Shown here: in pieces, positions 46,358 to 54,609 of the stretch
Numbering within the stretch: position 1 is the stretch's first letter
Layout of the letters: every line of letters begins with the position of its first letter
Assembly: GCF_900019265.1 (NCBI RefSeq)
Contig: NZ_CYGX02000011.1
Coordinates: 1 to 54,940, forward strand
DNA length: 54,940 nucleotides
Origin: Paraburkholderia ribeironis
GTDB lineage: Bacteria > Pseudomonadota > Gammaproteobacteria > Burkholderiales > Burkholderiaceae
Direction of reading: 5' to 3'
Notes under the pieces: generated by a model
Seen by the model: only the letters and a program-made list of their open reading frames with translations
Told to the model about the DNA's origin: nothing
The model's database searches: none
Translations under genes and position numbers: made by a program

Positions 46358-46396
46358 CCTCGATCTCCTTCTCTAATCCTGTCCGGCCCCGTCATG

Positions 46397-46645
46397 TCAC
46401 GCGACGAGCCGGTCGAAGCCCATCCTGCACAGGTTGTCTTGCGGCGGAAAGACGTGCCAGGTACCGTCGCCGTGCCGGAAGAAGAACAGCCGGATCGGGC
46501 CATCCGGCCGCCTGATTTCGACGCATACCCGGCAGGTCGCACCGTCCGGCGACCCATGCATCGTCAGCACATGCACTGGCAGCTCGCCTGCCGTTGCCTG
46601 CAATTTCTCCCGCAATCCGCGTAATGAGCTTTCCGTCGCAACCAC
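46397..46645 (-). CDS. Small hypothetical protein (82 aa)
   Basis: An 82-residue frame starting with GTG at 46645. It contains H-V-L-T-M-H-G-S-P-D, a beta-rich stretch (C-R-V-C-V-E-I-R-R-P) and the pattern H-G-D-G-T-W-H-V-F-P-P. It may be a small beta-sheet protein. No family was recognised. The start is uncertain because no strong Shine-Dalgarno sequence precedes it. Confidence 0.5.
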   Translation of the reverse strand: MVATESSLRGLREKLQATAGELPVHVLTMHGSPDGATCRVCVEIRRPDGPIRLFFFRHGDGTWHVFPPQDNLCRMGFDRLVA

Positions 46646-46773
46646 ATCTGCCCCCGCACTTCAGGTTCGCATTTGACTATCGTGGGACAATGGCGAGGAT
46701 TCTTCAGTCAGCGGCGCCGGATTGTTGATTCGGGAAACGCTGCTTCAGGGCTCAGGATTTCCTTACAGTACGG

Positions 46774-47406
46774 TCACTCCGTCACTAGACCGTGCCTGAT
46801 CGCATATCGGATCAGCTCAGCGTTATTGTTGAGGCCGAGCTTCTGCATGAGGCGCATCTTGTGGGTGCTGATGGTCTTGGCACTCAGCGAACATGACTCG
46901 GCGATCTCGTTGATGCTCTGACCGGCGGCCAGCATCCGCAATACCTGAAATTCACGGTCGGACAACACCTCGTGCGGTGGCGCGTCGCCGGAATGCGTTT
47001 CGAAGACCATCGCATCGACCAGCTTCGGGTCGATGAACCGTCCGCCTGCCGCCAGTTTGCGGATCGCAGCGAGCAGCACGTCCGGATCGCTGTCTTTCGT
47101 CACATAACCCGTCGCGCCGGCGCGCAGCGCACGCGACACGACCTGCGCCTCGTTGTGGATACTGAGCACGAGGATCGGCAACGGCGGCTGCTCGGCACGT
47201 ACGCGCCGGATCAGGTCGACCCCGCTGATGCCGGGCATCGTCATGTCCAACAGTACAAGATCGAATCGCCTCGTGCGCAGCCGATCGAGCACTTCCGAAC
47301 CTTGCGCGGCCTCGGCGGCGACCACGATATCCGTGGTGGTCGCGATAATCTGTTTCAGGCCGCCACGCACGACAGCGTGATCATCAGCAATCAGTACGTC
47401 AATCAT
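46774..47406 (-). CDS. NarL/FixJ-type response regulator
   Basis: A 210-residue regulator. The N-terminal receiver (I-A-D-D-H-A, phospho-acceptor in L-L-D-M-T-M-P-G, T-K-D-S) is followed by a C-terminal LuxR helix-turn-helix (L-S-D-R-E-F-Q-V-L, then S-A-K-T-I-S-T-H-K). It should be phosphorylated by the kinase immediately upstream, whose stop codon overlaps its start. The start at 47406 gives a standard receiver beginning. Confidence 0.9.
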   Translation of the reverse strand: MIDVLIADDHAVVRGGLKQIIATTTDIVVAAEAAQGSEVLDRLRTRRFDLVLLDMTMPGISGVDLIRRVRAEQPPLPILVLSIHNEAQVVSRALRAGATGYVTKDSDPDVLLAAIRKLAAGGRFIDPKLVDAMVFETHSGDAPPHEVLSDREFQVLRMLAAGQSINEIAESCSLSAKTISTHKMRLMQKLGLNNNAELIRYAIRHGLVTE

Positions 47407-49033
47407 CTCTTGCCCAGCCTGTAAGCGGAATGTGAATGGAAATGGCAGTGCCCATGCTGTGCGCACTGTCGATCGTCATCGCCCCGCCAATCAGGCGGGC
47501 GCGCTCCTGCATCCCAAGCAGTCCATACGAATAACCGGTACGCGCCACGACCGGATCAAAACCGCAACCGTCGTCGCTCACGTGGAGGTCAAGCGCCGTC
47601 GCGGTGCTGGTCAGCGTCACGTCGGCCCGCGTCGCCTGGGCATGGCGGCCGACGTTGGTCAGCGACGCCTGAACGATACGGAATACGGCAGTCGCGCAAG
47701 CCTCTGGCAGCGCCGGCTCGCCCCCGTTGATGTGCAACTGGCAAGGCACGCCGCTACGCCGGTTGAAATCTTCGACCAGCCATTCGAGCGCCGACACGAT
47801 CCCGAAGTTCAGCGCGACCGGCCGCAAGTGATTCGCGACGTTGCGCACCATCCAGATCGTTTTTTCGACGAGTTCGCGCATGTCGTCGGCTTTGCGCATC
47901 GCGTCCGGGTCCTTGCCGAGGCGCATTTTCAACAGCGAAACGTCCATCTTCAAGGCCGTCAGCAATTGGCCGAGTTCATCGTGAATTTCCATGGCGATGC
48001 GCTTGCGCTCTTCCTCGCGGATCGCTTCCATATAGCCGGACAACTCGCGCAACTGATTGCGCGATTCGAACAGCTCCTGCTCGATACGCTTGCGCGCCGT
48101 AATGTCGTTCAGGCCAACGTAGATCGCCGGGGCGTCGCCGAAGGTCGCGACCCGCGCGGTCGCCATGGCCCAGAACGGCGAGCCGTCCGCGCGCCGCAGG
48201 TGAACTTCGCGGTTGTTGAAGCTCCCCTCCCTGCGCAGATGCGACACCAGCCGGTCGCGATCCGCGGGGTTCACATAGAAATCGACGATGTTGATCAGCT
48301 TGCCGGTGCGCGTTTCGAGGCCGAACAGTTCCCGCAGCGGTTCATTCGCGTACAGGATGACACCTTCGGGCATCGACGTGATGCACAGCGGGCTCGGGCT
48401 GGTTTCGACGATCGTGCGAAAGCGCGCTTCGCTCGCCTGCAAGTTCGCTTCGGCCCGGCGGCGCTCATCGACCTGGGCGGACAGCCGCACGTTCGACTCC
48501 GCCAACTGTCTCGTACGCTGCTCGACCTTCTGCTCGAGTGCATCGCGCGCACGCGACAATTCGGCCTCCGCCTGCTGGCGTACCGCCACCTCGTTCAGAA
48601 GCTGGCGGTTCTGCGCGACGAGCTGCCGGTGCATCACGCGCAGCGCAAGATGGGTCTCGATGCGGGCCATCATTTCGTTGACACGGACTGGCTTCGCCAC
48701 GTAATCGACGCCGCCTGCCGAAAAGCCCTCGACCATGTCTTCCGCGCCCGTCAACGACGTCATGAAAATCACCGCGATATCGCGGGTGCGCAGATCCGCT
48801 TTGAGTCGCCGGCACGTCTCGAAGCCGTCGATACCCGGCATCTTGACGTCAAGCAGGATCAGGTCGGGCTGCGAAAACAGCGCCCGTTCGAGCGCCTCTT
48901 CGCCGTCGAGCGCAACGAGTACCCGAAAGCCGCGCTCCGTCAGGCTCTCCACGATCACACCGAAATTCGCCGGCGTGTCGTCGGCTATGAGGATCGTTGG
49001 CCGTTCGCCGGCCGCCAGATTGGCATCGTTCAT
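47399..49033 (-). CDS. Receiver-PAS-histidine kinase (HisKA_3 type)
   Basis: A 544-residue cytoplasmic protein. An N-terminal receiver (I-A-D-D-T-P-A-N, Asp in L-L-D-V-K-M-P-G) is followed by a coiled coil, a PAS domain (S-P-S-P-L-C-I-T-S, N-D-I-T-A-R-K-R), a HisKA_3 phospho-histidine region (I-A-M-E-I-H-D-E-L-G-Q) and a C-terminal ATPase domain (S-D-D-G-C-G-F, Y-G-L-L-G-M-Q-E-R). The receiver should accept phosphate from the hybrid kinase upstream, while the kinase half phosphorylates the NarL-type regulator. Both genes overlap it by a few bases. Confidence 0.9.
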   Translation of the reverse strand: MNDANLAAGERPTILIADDTPANFGVIVESLTERGFRVLVALDGEEALERALFSQPDLILLDVKMPGIDGFETCRRLKADLRTRDIAVIFMTSLTGAEDMVEGFSAGGVDYVAKPVRVNEMMARIETHLALRVMHRQLVAQNRQLLNEVAVRQQAEAELSRARDALEQKVEQRTRQLAESNVRLSAQVDERRRAEANLQASEARFRTIVETSPSPLCITSMPEGVILYANEPLRELFGLETRTGKLINIVDFYVNPADRDRLVSHLRREGSFNNREVHLRRADGSPFWAMATARVATFGDAPAIYVGLNDITARKRIEQELFESRNQLRELSGYMEAIREEERKRIAMEIHDELGQLLTALKMDVSLLKMRLGKDPDAMRKADDMRELVEKTIWMVRNVANHLRPVALNFGIVSALEWLVEDFNRRSGVPCQLHINGGEPALPEACATAVFRIVQASLTNVGRHAQATRADVTLTSTATALDLHVSDDGCGFDPVVARTGYSYGLLGMQERARLIGGAMTIDSAHSMGTAISIHIPLTGWARDD

Positions 49034-51198
49034 GGCTTGGGCTCGCCATTCAGATGTCGCTCGACCAGATGGAGTATGGCTTTGGACTGATAATCGCGGG
49101 CAAGTGCGCAGAGCGGTGTAGTGAACGAGCGATAACGCGAATCGCGCACCGCCATGTTCTCGGCCCAGGCGATGATTTCGTGCATGTCGCCAAGGCGTGC
49201 CAGATGATGCAGTTCCTCCATCTGTTGCCGAGGTACGGCTGCAAGGCTGATTTCGGGTGTGGCAGCGCGCTGGGACGGCGGCAGCGACGACGCATAGATC
49301 CACTTGAGTCCGAGCAGTGCGGCGATCTGGGCCAGCAGCGCGTCGAGGTCGACCGGTTTAGGCAGAAAGGCGTTTCCTCCTGCTTCGAGGGTCAAGACCT
49401 TGTTGGTTCCGCAAGGGCTCGCGGACATGACAATGATCGGGACGTGCGCGAATTCGTGCAATTCACGCAGCTTGCGTGTCAAATCGAGTCCGTTCATTTC
49501 AGGCATCACAATGTCGGTGAGAATCAGCGCCGGCTGCTCACGCAGCGCCTTTTCGAAACCCTCGCGACCGTTTTCCGCCTCGACGGTGTCAAAGCCCAGA
49601 CGACTCAGCAGATGCACTGCAATTGCCCGGTTCACTTCGATGTCGTCGACGACCAGCACCTTCCTGCGCGGCCCCTCGTAGCCCGTCGCCAGGTACGGAA
49701 TCGGCGCGGCATCCGCCGCCTTGCGCAACCCGGGCAACCCGCTCGCCGGCGGCAGTTCGAACCGGAAACTGCTGCCCTGCCCGATGCGGCTTTCCACCTC
49801 GATCTCGCCCCCCATCGCATGCACGAACTGCCGGCTGATGGCCAGACCGAGGCCGGCGCCTCCCGCGCGCCGCTCGGCCGCGCCCAGTTGTTCGAACGGC
49901 TCGAAGATCGTATTCAGCTGATCGGAGGCGATGCCAATCCCAGTGTCGCGCACTTCGAAACGAACGCGCCTGGACTCGGACCTCGAGATACGCAGGCTCA
50001 CGCAACCCGAGTCGGTGAACTTCACCGCGTTCGACAGCAGATTGAGCATCACCTGCCGCAGCCGTCGTTCATCGGCGCGCACTCCGTCGGGCGCATCCTC
50101 AGCGATTTCGCAGACGAACTCAAGGCGCTTTTGCTCCGCTTTCACCTCGATAATCTCGCGAATGATATCGACAAACCCGGCCAGCGCTACGTCGCCAATT
50201 TCGACGCGCAGCTTGCCCGCTTCGATCCGCGCGAAATCAAGCGTGTCTTCGATCAATGTCAGCAGATGTTCGCCGCTATTGCGAATCGCCGCAACGCGTT
50301 CGCGCTGCCGCCCGCTCAGTGTGGCGTCGCGTTCGAGGATCTGGGCGTAGCCAAGAATGCCGTTCAGCGGTGTGCGCAGCTCGTGACTCATGTTGGCGAG
50401 GAATTCACCCTTGGCCCGGTTGGCCGCTTCCGCCAGAGCGCGTGCTTCGCGTTCCGCCGCTGCGTCCTGCTCGTCGCGATGCGCGTAGTACAGCCGCGCA
50501 CCCATCGCATTGAATGCGTTCGCCACACGGTCGAGTTCATCTGGCTGACGCGGTTTGCGGCGCTGGAGACTGAACGGCTGGGGCGCTTCGCGGAAATCGT
50601 AGTTCTCCGCCGTGCGCGCGATGGCGGCGACGTGCCGCATCACCAGACGCGACAGGATGTAGACGATGAACAGCGAGACGAGAAAGGTATTGGCAGCCTG
50701 AGTGACCAGAATCACCGCGGCGGTTCGCATCAGATCATGGTAAAGGTTGAGGGGCGTCGCCTCGACATAGAGCTTGCCGATCTGCCGCTCTTTGCCCTGC
50801 ACGTCATAGAGAAGCGGAAACTCGCGGGCGACAACAGGACCGGCGGAGCGCTGACCAGCGCTCAAGTAGACGGACGGCCCGTCTTCCCCCGTCTCGCGAA
50901 TTTCCACCGCACGGATGTCCGCGAGACGCAGAATGCCGTTCAACTCCAGTTGTAGCTGGTCGCCGTCCAATCGCCAGAGCGCTTCTGCAAGACTATCGCG
51001 ATTGCTGCGTTCAATGTCCACAAGGCGATTTTCAATCTGCTGCACGCCACGGTGGTAGTCGCGGTAAAGCTGCAACGCGGTCAGCAACACAGTGACCAGG
51101 CAACTGACGAGCAGCACGGTCACGAGAAGCCGCCACACAAGGCTGCTCCTGAAGTCGCGGATCAAACTCCACCATGCGTCGAACAGATTGTGCTTCAT
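49030..51198 (-). CDS. Hybrid sensor histidine kinase with a periplasmic domain
   Basis: A 722-residue membrane kinase. A first helix at about residues 20-43, a periplasmic domain of about 120 residues and a second helix near 160-185 are followed by HAMP-like, HisKA (N-M-S-H-E-L-R-T-P-L-N), ATPase (D-T-G-I-G-I-A, G-G-A-G-L-G-L-A) and C-terminal receiver (V-L-V-V-D-D-I, L-T-D-I-V-M-P) domains. A short tail rich in Ala, Pro and His follows. It is the first gene of the three-gene phosphorelay, with an ATGA overlap to the next. It should detect an extracellular cue, perhaps via the binding-like protein at 52139. Confidence 0.9.
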   Translation of the reverse strand: MKHNLFDAWWSLIRDFRSSLVWRLLVTVLLVSCLVTVLLTALQLYRDYHRGVQQIENRLVDIERSNRDSLAEALWRLDGDQLQLELNGILRLADIRAVEIRETGEDGPSVYLSAGQRSAGPVVAREFPLLYDVQGKERQIGKLYVEATPLNLYHDLMRTAAVILVTQAANTFLVSLFIVYILSRLVMRHVAAIARTAENYDFREAPQPFSLQRRKPRQPDELDRVANAFNAMGARLYYAHRDEQDAAAEREARALAEAANRAKGEFLANMSHELRTPLNGILGYAQILERDATLSGRQRERVAAIRNSGEHLLTLIEDTLDFARIEAGKLRVEIGDVALAGFVDIIREIIEVKAEQKRLEFVCEIAEDAPDGVRADERRLRQVMLNLLSNAVKFTDSGCVSLRISRSESRRVRFEVRDTGIGIASDQLNTIFEPFEQLGAAERRAGGAGLGLAISRQFVHAMGGEIEVESRIGQGSSFRFELPPASGLPGLRKAADAAPIPYLATGYEGPRRKVLVVDDIEVNRAIAVHLLSRLGFDTVEAENGREGFEKALREQPALILTDIVMPEMNGLDLTRKLRELHEFAHVPIIVMSASPCGTNKVLTLEAGGNAFLPKPVDLDALLAQIAALLGLKWIYASSLPPSQRAATPEISLAAVPRQQMEELHHLARLGDMHEIIAWAENMAVRDSRYRSFTTPLCALARDYQSKAILHLVERHLNGEPKP

Positions 51199-51398
51199 AC
51201 ATCCCCGCGAGCGCTACGGTTCTAGTTTCGTCTATTCTGCACTCGTTGCCGCTGCGCGGTACTGAACCGCCGGCCGCCGCATCGACAGGATGGCGCCTCA
51301 GCATTTGCCCGACCAGGCCCGCCAGTCGCTTTCACTTTTGCTGGGCCGCGCCGGCGCTCGATCTGGATCAAACGCGCCCTCATCGATCTGACGAAAAT

Positions 51399-51740
51399 CT
51401 AAATGACGTACTGGAGCGGCCGCACAGACGGCGAATCGCTTACCGCCCGCGGCAAGCAGATCCGCGGATGCTGCAGAATCTCCTCGATACATGAAGCGAG
51501 CTCGCCAAGGATCGGCCCGATGCGATCGCTGAGGGCATCGGGATTCGCCTGGCCCAACTCGCGCAATCCTTCCGACAATCGTTTCACGGACGCGTACCCC
51601 TTGTCCGGCAATGGCCAGCAGTGCAGCAGGTAGCTAAGCGGTATGACGCTTCTGCGTTCACACCAGATTTCGAACAGGCGCTCACACGCGGTGTTCAGGA
51701 ATTCAACCGCGACTTCGCGGCTTTCTGAATGACCGTTCAT
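51399..51740 (-). CDS. Small helical protein, paralogue of the gene at 44764-45072
   Basis: A 113-residue protein of no recognised family, paralogous to that at 44764-45072. Shared features are W-C-E-R-R-S-V-I-P-L, L-L-H-C-W-P-L, a central helical stretch and C-I-E-E-I-L. It ends with a Pro/Ser tail not shared by its paralogue. It lies 200 bases upstream of the hybrid kinase start, on the same strand. It may be a small regulatory protein, but this is only inference. Confidence 0.7.
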   Translation of the reverse strand: MNGHSESREVAVEFLNTACERLFEIWCERRSVIPLSYLLHCWPLPDKGYASVKRLSEGLRELGQANPDALSDRIGPILGELASCIEEILQHPRICLPRAVSDSPSVRPLQYVI

Positions 51741-52138
51741 AACGGGCCTGCTGAAATAGACGGTTTCGGTAAATCATCGTACGGAAGCCAATGGCGTTCA
51801 ACAGTCAGGAAGCCCGGAAAAATACGGCTCAGATCTGCTGAATGTGCCGTCAGGAAATCCTGAATCCAACGCGTGGCGGCTCTACGGGCTTCGCCCCCGC
51901 GCGACACGAGCTACGCGAAAGGCAAACCTGTCTGTTTCCCGGAGCGGAGCGTCAACCGATGTTTGACGCGATGCACCGACCTTGTCGGGAACCGCCCGGC
52001 GTACACCGCGACTGCGGGATTCCACGATTTGTCAGCGTGGGCAGGACGTGCCAGGATGAACAACGATCAGGGGGAAAGTTTGGACGGACAAGCGCCTATT
52101 TGGGCACGCCACTCCTGTGTCGACACAACATTCCGACC
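51741..52138. other. Divergent intergenic before the binding-like protein gene
   Basis: About 400 bases. A frame open from 51842 to the next gene has no clear start or motif, so I leave it out. The region should hold promoters for both flanking genes. No palindrome or consensus was fixed. Confidence 0.45.
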
Positions 52139-53026
52139 ATGCATCGCAGGCGCTTTTTACTGGCCTCGCTGGGTGCGGCGGCGCTGGGAGCGGCGGGTAC
52201 AACGCTTCGCGCACATGCTGCACTTGCCGCCCACTTCGATATCGTCTATCCGCGCATTCGGCCTTCCCGCGACGCGCACGCCGCGTTTGCGCTCGCGGTC
52301 CTCGACCTGGCATTGAAAACGGCCAACGCATCTTATACGTTGCGCTCGGCCGACATCGAAATGGAGCGCGCTCGCGCGCTAACCGAATTGTCGGCCCCCA
52401 ATGGCATGATCAATCTGCATTGGACCAGCATGGAGGCGCAAGCCGAGCGCGGCAGGAACGTGGTGCGCATTCCAATACATCGTGGACTGATTGGCTACCG
52501 GGTCTTCGTCATCAGAAAGGAGCGCCAGGCCGATTTCGACAGGGTGGAGCACTTCTCCGATCTGAAAGCATTCATGTGCGGGCAGGGACTTGGATGGATA
52601 GACACGAAGATCCTGAAAGCGGCAGGCCTGAATGTCCAGACCTCGACCTATGACACGATGTTCGAGATGACCGAGGGTGGCCGGGTCGACTATTTTCCAC
52701 GCGGCGTGGTTGAAGCATTTACCGAACTCGATGGCCGCCATCAGCAGGAGCCGGATCTCGTGGTCGAGAACCGGCTCCTGCTGAAGTATCGATCGGATTT
52801 CATTTTCTATGTCGCCGCGGGCGAGGAAGCGCTGGCGCAGACGATCGAAAACGGGCTCGTCGCTGCGTATCGCAATGGCGCGTATATGCGACTGTTCAAC
52901 TCCCATCCATACATTCAGGATGCGCTCGCACGTGCAAAGATCGCATCACGGCTGACCTTCTCGCTCGATAACCCTTTCCTTTCCGAAGCGGACCGCAGCA
53001 TTCCAGATGAGTACTGGATGAGCTAG
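52139..53026 (+). CDS. Tat-exported solute-binding-like protein
   Basis: A 295-residue protein. The N-terminus R-R-R-F-L-L-A-S fits a twin-arginine signal, followed by a hydrophobic stretch and A-H-A-A. The mature part resembles type-2 periplasmic binding proteins of the amino-acid class (I-H-R-G-L-I-G-Y-R-V-F-V-I and G-L-G-W-I-D-T-K-I-L). No transporter permease or ATPase gene is adjacent. It may act as a sensory partner for the hybrid kinase, which has a periplasmic domain, but this is inferred. The start at 52139 was chosen from the signal peptide. Confidence 0.78.
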   Translation: MHRRRFLLASLGAAALGAAGTTLRAHAALAAHFDIVYPRIRPSRDAHAAFALAVLDLALKTANASYTLRSADIEMERARALTELSAPNGMINLHWTSMEAQAERGRNVVRIPIHRGLIGYRVFVIRKERQADFDRVEHFSDLKAFMCGQGLGWIDTKILKAAGLNVQTSTYDTMFEMTEGGRVDYFPRGVVEAFTELDGRHQQEPDLVVENRLLLKYRSDFIFYVAAGEEALAQTIENGLVAAYRNGAYMRLFNSHPYIQDALARAKIASRLTFSLDNPFLSEADRSIPDEYWMS

Positions 53027-53086
53027 CGTCGTCTCCGGCTGTTTTTTTGTCTGGCGGCGAGCGCGGGGCTACGGCCTCCCTCTACA

Positions 53087-53395
53087 TCAATCCCTCTCAT
53101 CGGGCCAATTGAGCGCAAACAGAGCAGCCCCTGCGGCAATGGCGGCAACAGGGACGCTGGCACCAATGACCATCGCAGCCGTTTTGCCCACCGCGAGCAA
53201 CTGCCCAGCCGCTGCCGGCCCTACGATCGAGCCGAACCGCCCCACACCGACTGCTGCCCCTACTCCCGTGCCGCGATTGGCAAACGGGTAGCGCGTGGCC
53301 GCGAGCACATAAAGAACTGATTGCGCGCCCACTACACTGATACCAGACAGGGTTACGCAAATCGACAACAAGTGCATGTTGGCCGATTGCATCCG
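53087..53395 (-). pseudogene. 3' remnant of an MFS transporter gene
   Basis: The last 100 or so residues of an MFS transporter, probably of the aromatic-acid:proton symporter group. The visible parts are G-A-Q-S-V-L-Y-V-L-A and R-G-T-G-V-G-A-A-V-G-V-G-R-F-G-S-I-V-G-P, followed by two helices. Full-length members have about 440 residues, so roughly three quarters is missing. The homology stops abruptly near 53390, exactly where porin homology begins on the other strand. The open frame runs on to 53641 without homology. Confidence 0.72.
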
Positions 53396-53919
53396 GCGGC
53401 GTCGCCGGCTCGTTTGGGTCCAACTCTGCGATGAACTTTGGCCTGAACTACGCAGCGGGTCTGTTCGGACTCGGAGCAGCCTACACACAGAAGAAATATC
53501 CGGGGTCCTCGAATGGTTCGCCGCAAATCCCCATCTGGAACTGGGGCGTTGGAGCACACTACGTTCTCGGACCCGTCTACACCGTGGCTGATTTCGTGAC
53601 CGTGCGCAATTCGTTTTCGGGCGCTGCGGCGTACGCCGCACAGGTCGCCGCGAGTTGGCAGATCACGCCTGCCTGGTCCTTCGGTGCGAGCTATATGTAT
53701 ATGAAGGGCAACGACGTTCTCGACAACAATCACGCCAACCAGATTGGCGCAACGTTGAACTATTCGTTGTCGAAGCGAACGATGGTGTACGCCCAAGGCG
53801 TCTACCAACGCGCGAACTCAGGCGTCCAGGCGGCAATCAACGGCATCATGGATCCAACAGGATCCTCGAGCAGCGCTTCACAAGCCATCGCGCGAATCGG
53901 CCTGCGCACTGCCTTCTAA
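53396..53919 (+). pseudogene. 3' remnant of a trimeric porin gene
   Basis: The C-terminal 170 or so residues of a Gram-negative trimeric porin, ending in the barrel signature A-R-I-G-L-R-T-A-F with a terminal Phe. Internal strands include F-G-L-N-Y-A-A-G and W-S-F-G-A-S-Y-M-Y-M-K-G. Homology begins before the first ATG (53431), in V-A-G-S-F-G-S-N-S from about 53398, so the 5' half including the signal peptide is lost. Without it the barrel cannot be exported. A full-length porin of this type has about 360-390 residues. Confidence 0.78.
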
Positions 53920-53938
53920 CGCCTCACGGCTTTTCCTT

Positions 53939-53965
53939 GACCGGCCCCACAGATCGGGGCCGGTC
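53939..53965 (+). terminator. Hairpin after the porin remnant
   Basis: A perfect 10-bp stem, GACCGGCCCC (53939-53948) and GGGGCCGGTC (53956-53965), 20 bases after the stop codon. The T-run after it is poor, so it is a likely but not certain terminator, probably that of the original porin gene. Confidence 0.55.
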
Positions 53966-54223
53966 GGCCCTATCGAGGCAGTCATAATTTCGCAGTATAC
54001 GTGGCTATTGCCACACCCTCGCACGTTCCGAAATGCCGTGCCTGGTAAGAGAAGTAGCCGCACATATATTTAGTTTTCCAAACTATAAACCAGTTGGCGC
54101 CAACTAATTACTCGGCTTTCCATCATTGCAGCCCGCAAAGTCACCAATCCGCCGTGCCGTGTCCAAAGTGCAAACTGCCTCGATCGCCGCACAGCGCGGC
54201 GACAACCAGCGAGATATATGAAT
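53966..54223. other. Intergenic between the porin remnant and the RidA-family gene
   Basis: About 260 bases, AT-rich around 54060-54110. I see no supported gene, repeat or site. A short frame at 54094-54291 lacks any motif. Confidence 0.4.
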
Positions 54224-54580
54224 CTAGACAGCAGCCACGATCACGACCTCGATCAATTTCTCCCGCTGCGCCAAGGTCGCCCCTACAGTAGCGCGGGGTG
54301 GCGTCTGCCCAGGCATCACCCATGCGTCCCACACTTCGTTCATCGCAGCGGCCTGTGACATGTCAGACAGGAAGATCTGACATGAGAGGATGCGGGATTT
54401 GTCCGATCCATGTTCCGCAAGCAGCGCATCTATCGACGCCAACACCTGACGCGTCTGACCGGCCATATCCTGAGTGATGTCTTCGGGCACCTGACCTGCA
54501 AGATAGATTGTTCCCTGATGGACCGCGACCTCAGACAGACGCTTGCCTACATGGCTACGCTTGATTTCAGGCATCTTCAT
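54224..54580 (-). CDS. RidA-family (YjgF/YER057c/UK114) protein
   Basis: A 118-residue trimeric cytoplasmic protein. RidA enzymes hydrolyse reactive imines and enamines formed by amino-acid oxidases and dehydratases. Visible patterns are the opening I-K-R-S, T-I-Y-L-A-G-Q-V-P-E-D and the C-terminal P-P-R-A-T-V-G-A. The key Arg of the family is in P-P-R-A-T. It reads in the same direction as the FAD-oxidoreductase gene, 29 bases upstream, which would make the imine it removes. Confidence 0.88.
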   Translation of the reverse strand: MKMPEIKRSHVGKRLSEVAVHQGTIYLAGQVPEDITQDMAGQTRQVLASIDALLAEHGSDKSRILSCQIFLSDMSQAAAMNEVWDAWVMPGQTPPRATVGATLAQREKLIEVVIVAAV

Positions 54581-54609
54581 TCCTCTGGAGTGACGTTGGC
54601 AATGGAAAA

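Noticed and set aside
47432..50955. Plus-strand frames (47432-49090 and 48997-50955) opposite the phosphorelay genes
   Set aside because: The kinases on the minus strand have complete domain sets, so these are shadows.
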